Source: Methanocella_A sp964548585
GTDB lineage: Archaea > Halobacteriota > Methanocellia > Methanocellales > Methanocellaceae
Assembly: GCA_964548585.1 (NCBI GenBank)
Contig: CAZJRS010000052.1
Span: forward strand, 1-24,611
Direction of reading: 5' to 3'
DNA length: 24,611 nucleotides
Shown one piece after another: positions 15,729 through 22,713 of this stretch. Made by a program: the position numbers and the translations under genes. Under the pieces are notes generated by a model that worked only from the letters and a program-made list of their open reading frames with translations, did not search any database and had not been told where the DNA came from. Every line of letters begins with the position of its first letter. Positions within the stretch are counted from its first letter, which is position 1.

Positions 15729-16673
15729 TTATCTGCTGCGGTTCAGCACGTAATCGCCCAGCTGGTACAGCAGATCTCTTGAATGTCCCGGTCTCACCGC
15801 ATCGAGGTGTCGTATAGCTTCGTCGATCTTATCGACCGCGATGCTTTCTGCCTTTGCTACCGATGGCTTGAGGGCTTCTCTTAACTCTTCACTGCCCATG
15901 GCTAGCATCTTCTCCCTTGTCAGACCAGATTCCTGGGCGAGCAGCATAATGATCGTCGGCCTGTCCATTTTCAGATCGATCAGCGTCGGCTTACCGAGTG
16001 AATCACTACTGGACGTGACATCCAGGATGTCATCCTTGATCTGGAATGCAATGCCAATGCAGGTACCGTATTGCTTAAGCGCTTTTACTTCTTTATCCGT
16101 GCCGTTGCCCACCAGTGCCCCTACTTCGGCTGATGCGCTGAACAGGGATGCCGTTTTACGTTCGGCGATCTTGAAGTAATCTTTGATGGAGTAATCTTTC
16201 TTCACAAGTTCTAACGCTTCACCTTCAGCCAGGCTCAGCATCGAGTTTGCGGCGCATTCGATGATGGCGCCCGTCATCTCTGCATTGCTTCGAGAAGCTT
16301 GGCGTATTGCCATAGCCAGCATTGCATCGCAGGCGATTAAGGCCATGTTGTTACCCCAGCGGTGATTGATCGTCGACCTTCCCCGTCTCGTTTCCGCGGC
16401 GTCGATGATGTCGTCGAGGATCAGCGAAGTATTGTGTATCATCTCAACGACAACCGCCGGGACGAGTGCCTGGGCAATGTGTCCGCCGACCGCTTCACAC
16501 GAAATCGTGAGGAGCGATGCCCGGACTTTCTTACCCTTCTGGGTCATGGCATATTTTATCACTTCCGCCAGTTCAGGGGGCTCTATAACAAAAGACAGCA
16601 TTGCCATCTCTTTGTCAATTAACGCCGCCCTGCTTTCCAGCACATTTTCTATCTCGACGGAAGATCCCTTCAT
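15729..16673 (-). CDS. Polyprenyl diphosphate synthase (trans, probably long-chain)
   Basis: Adds isopentenyl units to an allylic diphosphate. Both Asp-rich motifs are intact: DDIID at 87-91 and DDILD at 213-217, with GKKVR at 47-51, RRGR after the first motif, and KTASLF near 172. The residues 4 and 5 before the first motif are Ser83 and Thr82. Bulky aromatics at these sites shorten the product in farnesyl and geranylgeranyl synthases, so small ones here suggest a longer chain (C25 or more); this is inference. The 314 residues are normal. ATG 16673 is supported by a TATA box 29-37 nt upstream. It converges on the UbiA gene, 48 nt between stops. Confidence 0.9.
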   Translation of the reverse strand: MKGSSVEIENVLESRAALIDKEMAMLSFVIEPPELAEVIKYAMTQKGKKVRASLLTISCEAVGGHIAQALVPAVVVEMIHNTSLILDDIIDAAETRRGRSTINHRWGNNMALIACDAMLAMAIRQASRSNAEMTGAIIECAANSMLSLAEGEALELVKKDYSIKDYFKIAERKTASLFSASAEVGALVGNGTDKEVKALKQYGTCIGIAFQIKDDILDVTSSSDSLGKPTLIDLKMDRPTIIMLLAQESGLTREKMLAMGSEELREALKPSVAKAESIAVDKIDEAIRHLDAVRPGHSRDLLYQLGDYVLNRSR

Positions 16674-16701
16674 AATATCATTTCCATAAGAACGTGCTCA
16701 T

Positions 16702-16710
16702 GATATAATA
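16702..16710 (-). promoter_or_regulatory. TATA box for the polyprenyl synthase gene
   Basis: The minus strand reads TATTATATC 29-37 nt before ATG 16673, the spacing expected for transcription starting at or near the start codon. The gene therefore has its own promoter, separate from the methyltransferase upstream. Confidence 0.5.
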
Positions 16711-16791
16711 GTTTGCTTTGAAATGCTTAACAGCGGGCGCAATAATTAATAATATCAGTTCTATAAACTTTAAATTCATCTATAGTCAAAA

Positions 16792-17544
16792 TCAGGGTCC
16801 ACGGGCGACGAAGATCAAGTCATATGTCACTTGCGCGCCATGGGGGTTCAACCTGAAATCACTGTATTTCAAGATATCCCGAAAACCTGCTTTAACCATC
16901 ATGCCCTCCATTTTTTTCACTCCGACGGGGTTGTAATCGACCACATCGACGTGGAAAGCGGACTTTCCATTTCGTTCGATGATCGACAGAATGTTAAAGA
17001 CGACCCGATCCTTGAAGTAATCAATTGCGAATATGAATGTTTCCCCACCATATGCATTATGATTAAACCGGGATGGTATAAAGCGATCCTGGTCCCTGCA
17101 GAGCTGGTCGAAATCCTGCATGTGGATAATACATATGCCATTATTTGTCAGCGACTCTCTCATGGTACAAAGCGCTTTTAACAGGCTCTCGTCGCTCTGT
17201 TCGTGGGTAATCGAGTTGCCCATCGATATGACGCAGTCAAACTTACGGCCAAGGGCCGGAAGCATCTCCTTTACATCGCAACAATGCAGCCTGACATCGA
17301 GCCCTCGTGCTTCCAGGTTCTGTCTGGCAATCTTGAGCATCTCCGCTGAACAGTCCACTCCCTCGACAGTATACCCCATTTCAGTCAGCATGACGCCGTG
17401 GAAGCCTGTACCGCAATGGCAGTCGAGTACTGATCTGACGTTTTCCGGAAGCACTCTCCGGAAGAATGGCTCCTCTCTTTTACGTCTGCGATCCCAATCG
17501 ACAAGTAGGTCAAAGCGTTCCGCAAAATCGGAGTAAGGGTCCAT
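16792..17544 (-). CDS. Class I SAM-dependent methyltransferase
   Basis: A Rossmann-fold methyltransferase with motif I LDCHCGTG at residues 40-47 (the usual first Gly of GxGxG is His43), the SAM-ribose acid in VEGVDCSAEML near 63, and motif IV in FDCVISMGNSITH. The N-terminal DPYSDFAERFDLLVDW and the C-terminal sheet recall glycine/sarcosine methyltransferase-like small-molecule enzymes, but the substrate cannot be assigned. It has 250 residues. ATG 17544 follows an AT-rich TTTTTTATG region 20-29 nt upstream that may be its TATA box. It is followed by a 118-nt AT-rich gap before the polyprenyl synthase. Confidence 0.85.
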   Translation of the reverse strand: MDPYSDFAERFDLLVDWDRRRKREEPFFRRVLPENVRSVLDCHCGTGFHGVMLTEMGYTVEGVDCSAEMLKIARQNLEARGLDVRLHCCDVKEMLPALGRKFDCVISMGNSITHEQSDESLLKALCTMRESLTNNGICIIHMQDFDQLCRDQDRFIPSRFNHNAYGGETFIFAIDYFKDRVVFNILSIIERNGKSAFHVDVVDYNPVGVKKMEGMMVKAGFRDILKYSDFRLNPHGAQVTYDLIFVARGP

Positions 17545-17629
17545 TGTTAAAAACTGTTCTCAAAGACATAAAAAACAGCGCCAGATATCTGACGGCTGGC
17601 TGGAAATCACTGCGAGTTTTTATTAAAGA

Positions 17630-18034
17630 TCATAGCTTCAACGTCAACTGGTTTATAATAACGCTTGCCACCAGTGCCAGTGCAAAGCCACCTATCAGTG
17701 TGTCAGTTTCCAGCATCGCCGTGCCGCTCAGCAGGTAAAACAAACCGCTGCACAAAGCGACGGCAAAGATCGTAACGCCAAGTGCTACTGCACTTCCCCC
17801 GATGATCGACGTCATTTGACTGCCGCCCGTACGCTGAAGCAATACTGCTGCCGCTATAAACGTGAGCGCGAAAACCAGTAGTACGATGGCGGAGGATACC
17901 GGTAGTGAAAAGTCGGTGAACATTTTTATGAACCCGAATGCCATCAACATCATCGCCAGAGCCATTATGGCTGCGATCAGGAATGCTCTTGCCAGCATCG
18001 TCCAGGTATCACGTGTCACGCTCGTCCGGGGCAT
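17630..18034 (-). CDS. Four-helix membrane protein of unknown function
   Basis: I do not recognise this family. The 134 residues form four hydrophobic segments at about 14-36, 44-65, 75-98 and 108-130, with few charged residues between them and a positive N-terminus. No catalytic motif is visible. It is followed after 85 nt by the methyltransferase gene. A perfect 7-bp inverted repeat lies between its TATA box and start codon, so its expression may be controlled. Coding status is supported by the membrane pattern, the promoter and the fit between neighbours on the same strand. Small helical stress or transport proteins of this size are common in archaea, but nothing specific can be said. Confidence 0.65.
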   Translation of the reverse strand: MPRTSVTRDTWTMLARAFLIAAIMALAMMLMAFGFIKMFTDFSLPVSSAIVLLVFALTFIAAAVLLQRTGGSQMTSIIGGSAVALGVTIFAVALCSGLFYLLSGTAMLETDTLIGGFALALVASVIINQLTLKL

Positions 18035-18042
18035 AGTAGATC

Positions 18043-18068
18043 ATGGCCTGCGAGGCCATTGATATATG
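18043..18068 (-). promoter_or_regulatory. TATA box plus palindromic operator-like site before the four-helix protein gene
   Basis: The minus strand has CATATATC (TATA core at 18062-18067) 28 nt before ATG 18034. Between it and the ATG is a perfect inverted repeat, ATGGCCT, spacer GCG, AGGCCAT (18043-18059). The AGGCC..GATATA part recurs imperfectly at 18075-18087. A repressor bound there would cover the transcription start. Confidence 0.45.
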
Positions 18069-18198
18069 GATACAGGCCTGGATATAACTGTTTTCCTGAT
18101 GGTATCCCATGAGAATCAGTAACATTTTGTAATGCCCGGAGCCGGTGGACGATCGGATTCCTGGGGTTGCTTAGTTAAAAAAGATGCGGAACATCCGG

Positions 18199-18753
18199 TT
18201 ATGCCGTGGATGTGGGGTCCACGTGGTTCTGTTGCCGGATAACCGCATCGACTGGTTTGCTGGCTGTGTAGCGTCTATGGAACGTAGATGCCACTAATAG
18301 GATAATCGTACACACGAGCGTAGCTGAGATTAACAGCGTACCGTAGCCTGAGCTGGTGAATAGCGTGGCCATGTCTGATCCCGGGGAATAGTTTATCAGG
18401 CTCTCGACTGTTCGCAGTGCGAGCACATATACGACAATATCCAGCCTGACCATATATGCCATAAGGGTTGCTAACGTCGTGAAAACGACGCCGCCTGCCA
18501 GCACAAGTGCTGCCTGATACTGGAGGGGCAGTACTGTATGAGTCGTAGCTCCGTCGATGCCTAGCGGGCTTACGTACACGTTAAACACCTGCGCCCCGAA
18601 CGCTGTGGCCAGCACTGCGTGTCCGGCCTCGTGAACTGCCACGAACAGCACGTTCAAGAGCCAGAACGCGATGGGTAATGCAGCAATTTTTAAGAGGAAC
18701 GCGAATTTCTGAACGTACTGGTTCGCATTTCCATTAACCCTGGGGTATTCCAC
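18199..18753 (-). CDS. M50-like membrane metalloprotease (site-2 protease type)
   Basis: A small intramembrane zinc protease candidate of 184 residues. The first long helix carries the zinc motif HEAGH at 41-45, inside FVAVHEAGHAV. A plausible third ligand is Asp127 in NYSPGSD, which resembles the NxxPxxDG region of site-2 proteases. Other helices lie near 20-40, 80-101, 105-118 and 130-155, and the tail is short and polar. The start is GTG 18753: a full AGGTGAT ribosome site stands 3 nt before it, and no ATG fits better. It lacks a PDZ domain. The neighbours give no hint of a substrate. Confidence 0.75.
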   Translation of the reverse strand: MEYPRVNGNANQYVQKFAFLLKIAALPIAFWLLNVLFVAVHEAGHAVLATAFGAQVFNVYVSPLGIDGATTHTVLPLQYQAALVLAGGVVFTTLATLMAYMVRLDIVVYVLALRTVESLINYSPGSDMATLFTSSGYGTLLISATLVCTIILLVASTFHRRYTASKPVDAVIRQQNHVDPTSTA

Positions 18754-18756
18754 GAT

Positions 18757-18763
18757 ATCACCT
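18757..18763 (-). promoter_or_regulatory. Ribosome binding site that fixes the GTG start of the M50-like gene
   Basis: The minus strand reads AGGTGAT, a perfect match to the archaeal 16S tail complement, followed by ATC and GTG 18753. Confidence 0.75.
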
Positions 18764-18800
18764 GTGAATTACCCCCCACACAATTAGTGGTAGGCTGGAG

Positions 18801-18813
18801 TATAATTTATATG
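18801..18813 (-). promoter_or_regulatory. TATA box for the M50-like gene
   Basis: The minus strand reads CATATAAATTATA 48-60 nt before GTG 18753. That leaves a leader of about 25 nt, which contains the AGGTGAT ribosome site. Confidence 0.5.
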
Positions 18814-18846
18814 TTTTGTTACAAATTTCTAATTAAAAAGTATTAG

Positions 18847-18887
18847 GCCATATCTATTATTTATGTCTTTGATACTGCCATATCTAT
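18847..18887. repeat. Two 11-bp direct repeats 30 bp apart upstream of the M50-like gene
   Basis: GCCATATCTAT occurs at 18847-18857 and 18877-18887. The 30-bp period is close to three helical turns, so both copies face one side of the DNA. They lie 34 bp and more upstream of the TATA box of the M50-like gene. Confidence 0.4.
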
Positions 18888-18939
18888 GCGTTTATCCGTA
18901 CAAAACTATTGTCCAGTTTCAGTTCACTTGTAGGGTTTT

Positions 18940-19494
18940 TTATTTGTCCTTTTGTCCGCGGGGATTTTTCTGTGCCTCTGCAAGAGTGTATAGTCTGGAC
19001 GCAATCGCTCCGATCGCAGTGCACGTCTCAAAAGAGACTCCTTTGCCGTCAGTGATGTCGAGATGGTATTGTGCCATCTCGAAATACTCTTTGGGCAAAC
19101 CCTTTCTTCCCAGGCCGATCAGGATGAAAAGCGGTTTATTCCTCGCCATCATATCTGCCACTTCTCTGGACGTTACTGTCTTCTTCTTATCCGTATGACT
19201 CGACGTGACGATCAGGGAGCCGAATTGTGCAGGAAACCCCTTTTGGGGGGTGTCCATCACATGAAGCCGCTTTTCATCCTGGAGCTTTTGCAGGTATGCG
19301 CCCGATTCCCCTATCGTGGTGTTGTCCTTGACAAAGTCCACTAATTCCTGCTTCTCGAAGTCATAGGGAAAGCCTACCAGCGCCAGGTTAAAACCGAAGG
19401 CGTAGGCGATCGGTGCTCCCCTGGCGATGCCCCTGTAGTGCGCTTCCACGACCTTGATCCTGTCATAAGTATTGTAAAGCCCGAGCGTTAGCAT
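18940..19494 (-). CDS. DUF531 family protein (archaeal, SPOUT-like)
   Basis: The whole 184-residue chain fits the archaeal DUF531 family, which is thought to share the SPOUT RNA-methyltransferase fold. Typical stretches are MLTLGLYNTYDRIKVVEAHY at the start, AFGFNLALVGFP, NTTIGESGAYL, KGFPAQFG and, near the end, LFILIGLGRKGLPKE, which corresponds to the SAM-binding knot region. A late acidic/small segment, HLDITDGKGVSFETCTAIGAIASRLY, also suits the knot. Biochemical activity is not established. It is followed by the M50-like gene after 186 nt and preceded by the peroxiredoxin-like gene after 62 nt, with no clear operon link. ATG 19494 is the only start that keeps the conserved N-terminus. Confidence 0.88.
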   Translation of the reverse strand: MLTLGLYNTYDRIKVVEAHYRGIARGAPIAYAFGFNLALVGFPYDFEKQELVDFVKDNTTIGESGAYLQKLQDEKRLHVMDTPQKGFPAQFGSLIVTSSHTDKKKTVTSREVADMMARNKPLFILIGLGRKGLPKEYFEMAQYHLDITDGKGVSFETCTAIGAIASRLYTLAEAQKNPRGQKDK

Positions 19495-19556
19495 GATAAA
19501 CAGGTGGAAATAAGAGCTTCGGGACGAAAAGCTTTTGGATATCCTTGAAACTTAGA

Positions 19557-20054
19557 TCACTGCTCAGGCCAGCCAGGCGGGGTCTGGGTATCCCCTTCCA
19601 GGGCTTTGATGATCTCCTCGTCTTCCATGATGTCCCACGGGTTTTTACCTACCGACATGAACACTACCACGCCTGCCTCATTTAACACAAAGATCGCAGG
19701 CCCGGTCGGCTTATCGTATTCGTTATAAATGCCGTACTGCCTGATGATGTCACAGCGCTGGTCACTTAAAATGTGAAACGGCAGCCTGTGGTTATCGTGC
19801 ATCTTCCTGTTGAACTGAACATTGCCTGGTGACACTACGAGAACATCTGCGCCATGGAACTGGAAACGCTCAAAATCGTCTTTCAGGTAATCTATTTGTT
19901 CACGGGTATGGGCATCGTCAACTCCCCTGACAAATGCCAGTACCATTTTCCGGCCTTTTCTAAAGGTATCCAACGAGATATCCCTGTCATTCTCGTCTTT
20001 CAGGGTGAAATCAGGCGCCTTGAAGCCTACCATAACATAAACCCGCTCGTACAT
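19557..20054 (-). CDS. Peroxiredoxin-fold protein lacking the catalytic cysteines
   Basis: The AhpC/TSA thioredoxin fold is clear: GFKAPDFTLKDEN, MVLAFVRG, then FERFQFHGADVLVVSPG, LPFHILSD and PTGPAIFVLNEAGVVVF. In relatives the VLAFVRG strand is followed by WCPFC or DTPGC with the peroxidatic Cys. Here it reads VDDAHTREQ (residues 45-53), and the only Cys in the protein is Cys101. It can therefore not be a normal thiol peroxidase and may be a binding or regulatory relative. The 165-residue frame starts at ATG 20054; a second ATG at 20033 (MVGFKAPDF) is equally good and matches the usual family start. It is divergent from the microprotein gene at 20088. Confidence 0.8.
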   Translation of the reverse strand: MYERVYVMVGFKAPDFTLKDENDRDISLDTFRKGRKMVLAFVRGVDDAHTREQIDYLKDDFERFQFHGADVLVVSPGNVQFNRKMHDNHRLPFHILSDQRCDIIRQYGIYNEYDKPTGPAIFVLNEAGVVVFMSVGKNPWDIMEDEEIIKALEGDTQTPPGWPEQ

Positions 20055-20087
20055 GTCACTAGTAATACAATATGCGGGGTGAAAACA

Positions 20088-20180
20088 GTGACCGACAAAA
20101 AACGCACCCGGTTTGAACTGCTAATGCTCTTTGTGGTTCTAACCGGGCACTTTTTGTTTGACCTTATTGTTCTAAATTAG
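20088..20180 (+). CDS. Predicted 30-residue membrane microprotein
   Basis: A short reading frame from GTG 20088 to TAG 20178 encodes a basic N-terminus (MTDKKRTRFE) and one hydrophobic helix of about 18 residues (LLMLFVVLTGHFLFDLIVL), ending in Asn. This is a typical layout for a single-pass small protein with its N-terminus inside. GGGGTGA at 20076-20082 is a good ribosome site 5 nt before the GTG; an in-frame GTG at 20079 overlaps that site and is less likely. The stop is followed at once by a GC stem and T-run. No family is recognised. Length alone gives weak coding support, so this rests on the ribosome site, the terminator and the membrane pattern. Confidence 0.55.
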   Translation: MTDKKRTRFELLMLFVVLTGHFLFDLIVLN

Positions 20181-20183
20181 AAA

Positions 20184-20207
20184 GGCGGCATAGGCCGCCC
20201 TGTTTTT
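20184..20207. terminator. Bidirectional stem-T terminator between the microprotein and SPFH genes
   Basis: GGCGGC and GCCGCC pair over a 4-nt loop (20184-20199) and are followed by TGTTTTT on the plus strand. On the minus strand the stem is followed by TTTCTAATTT. It lies between two convergent stop codons (20180 and 20206) and could serve both genes. Confidence 0.6.
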
Positions 20208-21339
20208 ACTCCTGGCTCTTATCAATGGACAGGTCAGGCCCAGCGATCTTCTTTTTCAACTCTTTGGCCTGTATAGTTGTTTCTTCCAGGTCTTTCTTGA
20301 GCTGGCTTTCGATGGTCGCGACCGTGGCGCGAAGTTCATCGGGGTTGGGGATCTTGCCCAGTACGTCGTCAGGCTTGCCTACCAGTGTATCCACATCTGT
20401 CGGCTTACCTAGTTCGCCAACCGTCTCTTCGGTTGCGCCAAGATATCTGGCGGACTGTTCTATGACCTTGGAGATCTCGAACGGGAAGATGATCTTGGTC
20501 GCCTGCCCGTTGGCCATCTTCGCCAGTGTGTCCAGCGAGAGAACCGTCAACGCCTTCTTATCGAGGGGTGCTGCACCCAGGGCCATCAGCCGTAGGGCCT
20601 GTGCCTGACCTTGCATTTCCAGAATGCGTGAGACCCTGGTACCTTCGGCTTCCAGGATCTTGGACTGTCGGGTACCCTCTGCTCTCAGGATCATCGATTG
20701 TTTGGTACCTTCGGCTTCCAGGATAGCCGAACGCTTGTTACCATCTGCCAGGAGGATGGCTGCACGTCTGCGCCGCTCTGCGGATGTTTGTTCTTCCATG
20801 GCTGCCTTGACTGTGCCGATCGGGTCCACTTCTCTGATCTCTACCGCCTCGATCTTCACACCCCATGCGTCTGTGGCCTTGTCCAGGATGTCTCTGAGCC
20901 GGCTGTTGATCATGTCCCGGTTATACAGGACTTCGTCCAGCTCCATGTCGCCTAGTATACTCCTGAGCGTGGTCTGTGCAAGAGCGACTGTCGCCAGGTG
21001 ATAGCTGGTGACCTCGAAATAGGCTTTCTCAGGGTCCATCACTTTGATGTATATGATGGCATCCACGTTCGTGGGTGAGTTGTCCTTGGTGATGACTTCT
21101 TGCTTCGGGATGTCTATCACCTGTGTCCTGAGGTCCATTTTGATTACGGTCGTAATCATCGGTACTACCCAGTTAAAGCCCGGGTTCATCCGGCCTACGT
21201 ACTGGCCGAGCCTGATCTGCAGGCCTTGCTGGTATGGCTGAATGATCCTGACACCTGAGATCAGCACGAACACGATGGCAGCAATGAATATGACGCCGAC
21301 GCACAGCAGCGTACTGCCAATTGATGCTATTTCTTGCAT
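20206..21339 (-). CDS. SPFH/stomatin-family membrane protein
   Basis: A membrane-anchored scaffold protein of the stomatin/prohibitin group, which forms ring-like oligomers in lipid domains. An N-terminal helix (about 8-30) is followed by the SPFH domain: VRIIQPYQQGLQIRLGQYV, NPGFNWVVP, RTQVIDIPKQEVITKDN and VDAIIYIKV. A coiled-coil part contains four 11-residue units of the ILEAEGT(K/R)QS type at about 202-246. The C-terminal tail is charged and extended, and the total of 377 residues is longer than typical slipins. GGAGG 7 nt before ATG 21339 is a strong ribosome site and lies inside the end of the NfeD gene. The two genes overlap by 13 bp, the classic NfeD-SPFH pair. Confidence 0.93.
   Translation of the reverse strand: MQEIASIGSTLLCVGVIFIAAIVFVLISGVRIIQPYQQGLQIRLGQYVGRMNPGFNWVVPMITTVIKMDLRTQVIDIPKQEVITKDNSPTNVDAIIYIKVMDPEKAYFEVTSYHLATVALAQTTLRSILGDMELDEVLYNRDMINSRLRDILDKATDAWGVKIEAVEIREVDPIGTVKAAMEEQTSAERRRRAAILLADGNKRSAILEAEGTKQSMILRAEGTRQSKILEAEGTRVSRILEMQGQAQALRLMALGAAPLDKKALTVLSLDTLAKMANGQATKIIFPFEISKVIEQSARYLGATEETVGELGKPTDVDTLVGKPDDVLGKIPNPDELRATVATIESQLKKDLEETTIQAKELKKKIAGPDLSIDKSQE
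20604..20735 (-). repeat. Four 33-bp coding repeats in the SPFH gene
   Basis: Four 33-bp units encode successive 11-residue repeats (RSAILEAEGTK, QSMILRAEGTR, QSKILEAEGTR, VSRILEMQGQA). GGTACC-TTCGGCTTCCAG-like words recur on the plus strand. An 11-residue period gives a slightly right-handed coiled coil. Confidence 0.8.
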
Positions 21340-21800
21340 TCTCCTCCCTCCGAGATTTCTGTTTCTTTACAGACAAATAGATGTACGCCCTGGACCCGTG
21401 ACACTGTCACGATCTGCCCGGCGTCGATTTTCTCGCTGGATGTAGCGCTCCAGATCTGCTCATCGATCTTGACCTTGCCATCGATGGAGCCCGGTACTAT
21501 TTCCTTGATCACTTCGCCCTTTTTACCGGTGAGCGAATCAATTCCGGTCGTCACCGGCTTCTGGCCGGGCGCAAGCTTCTTGTAGAATATTATGGTGGCA
21601 ACGCTCACCACTATGGTGACCACGGCAAAGATGATAAGCCCCCACGGGAATGTCAACAACCACGGCGCCACAACGACGAGGATGCCCATCACGATCAAGA
21701 TCGTGCCAGGCACCGCGACGAAAAAGCCGGGTGTTAACACCTCAACCACTAATAGTAGCGCACCTACGATTAGCATTAACCAGCCTAGTAAGCTGTCCAT
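21327..21800 (-). CDS. NfeD-family membrane protein (short form)
   Basis: The short NfeD form lacks the ClpP-like protease domain. It has three hydrophobic segments at about 4-28, 30-47 and 51-72, then a soluble OB-fold domain (about 85-147: GKKGEVIKEIVPGSIDGKVKI, then IDAGQIVTVSRVQGVHLFV). NfeD proteins pair with SPFH partners and anchor or regulate them in the membrane. The preferred start is ATG 21800, giving 157 residues with AGGT 8 nt upstream; a TTG at 21809 would add three residues but sits on that ribosome site. A TATA-like GATAAATAATAAA lies at 21828-21839. Its last 13 bases overlap the SPFH start. Confidence 0.9.
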   Translation of the reverse strand: MDSLLGWLMLIVGALLLVVEVLTPGFFVAVPGTILIVMGILVVVAPWLLTFPWGLIIFAVVTIVVSVATIIFYKKLAPGQKPVTTGIDSLTGKKGEVIKEIVPGSIDGKVKIDEQIWSATSSEKIDAGQIVTVSRVQGVHLFVCKETEISEGGECKK

Positions 21801-21900
21801 ATCGATCAACCTGTATTTATGATGTCTTTATTATTTATCGATTTGTACTCTAAGAGCAGCCGGCTTGACCGCCAGACACACTCCACTGACTCATAGGCCG

Positions 21901-22683
21901 CTAAGCATAAAATAGTTTATACAGTTTATCCAGAAACGAAACCCGTGCTACACACGAATTTTTATATGTACATCCGCCACACCATTTGCCTCGCTGTGCA
22001 TGTGGCATCGCATTTCTGGCTTCCTCGATTTTTCGCCTGACTGACAACGCTTCCCGCACATCCGTCTGCCTGATTTCCGTCTCCCGTATACACCACCCTC
22101 CCATATATTCCATGGCGCAGTGGGTTATTACCTGATCTAATTTTTCGGATATGAGTAACGAATATGCTGCGAGCTTTATCCTGTCTGATCTGAAAATGCC
22201 GTTCTCCGGGGGTGCTGACGCGGATACAATGACTGGCACATACTGGCCATCTGCCAGGCTTATCCTGTCAATTCTTCCTGACATGCGCAGCTTATCCGAG
22301 TAAAGAGTGACGCGTTCTGCTTCCGGGTGTAACATGGCAGCCAGCCGGTCTTTTCCCAGCCTTTCCGATTCTCTGTTCAGCCCTGCAACGATGCAGTCTA
22401 TCTGCTGTATCATCTCTGACCGGGCTTCGTCAGCCGAAAATCCGTACACGAATGGCATATCTTTGCAGGCCTTTGATATTGCCAGTCTCACGGCTTCCTG
22501 CGGGTCGTCCGATGCGAGGACGATGCCACAAGATCGGGATATCTCTCGGTATAGTTCCGAACGAACTGTCTGGGGAGATACTTTATCCTCTCTTTTTCTA
22601 AACCTGAAAAAGGCCAGGCGGGGACATATCATATAAGACGAGAGGTCGGAGACCCGGATATACTTGTTTGCAAAATTTTGCAT
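21901..22683 (-). CDS. Cas4/RecB-like Fe-S protein with degenerate nuclease site
   Basis: The chain has the Cas4/AddB layout: Cys20 in SYMICPRLAFF, a helical part, a PD-(D/E)XK-like core, and Cys235, Cys238 and Cys244 in WCGGCTYKNSC. These four would bind a 4Fe-4S cluster. The core keeps GRID at 136-139 and the DRIKLAAYSLLI helix (QxxxY-like), but the strand that should read VEVK reads VIVS at 151-154. The acidic and Lys catalytic residues are thus gone. It is probably not an active nuclease and may bind DNA ends. There is no CRISPR array or other cas gene near. ATG 22683 has an AT-rich TATA-like TTTTTATTTTTA 20-31 nt upstream, overlapping the end of the preceding gene. Confidence 0.72.
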   Translation of the reverse strand: MQNFANKYIRVSDLSSYMICPRLAFFRFRKREDKVSPQTVRSELYREISRSCGIVLASDDPQEAVRLAISKACKDMPFVYGFSADEARSEMIQQIDCIVAGLNRESERLGKDRLAAMLHPEAERVTLYSDKLRMSGRIDRISLADGQYVPVIVSASAPPENGIFRSDRIKLAAYSLLISEKLDQVITHCAMEYMGGWCIRETEIRQTDVREALSVRRKIEEARNAMPHAQRGKWCGGCTYKNSCVARVSFLDKLYKLFYA

Positions 22684-22713
22684 ACAATCTACTTGTCATC
22701 TAAAAATAAAAAA

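Noticed and set aside
19854..20180. A 108-codon plus-strand frame over the peroxiredoxin-like gene
   Set aside because: Its first two thirds are antisense to the conserved gene; only the last 30 codons, with their own ribosome site, look real.
20604..20735. 33-bp repeats as a CRISPR or mobile repeat
   Set aside because: They are contiguous, in frame and encode an SPFH coiled-coil repeat.
21901..22683. Calling the Fe-S protein cas4 as part of a CRISPR system
   Set aside because: No repeat array or other cas gene is in the window and the nuclease residues are absent.
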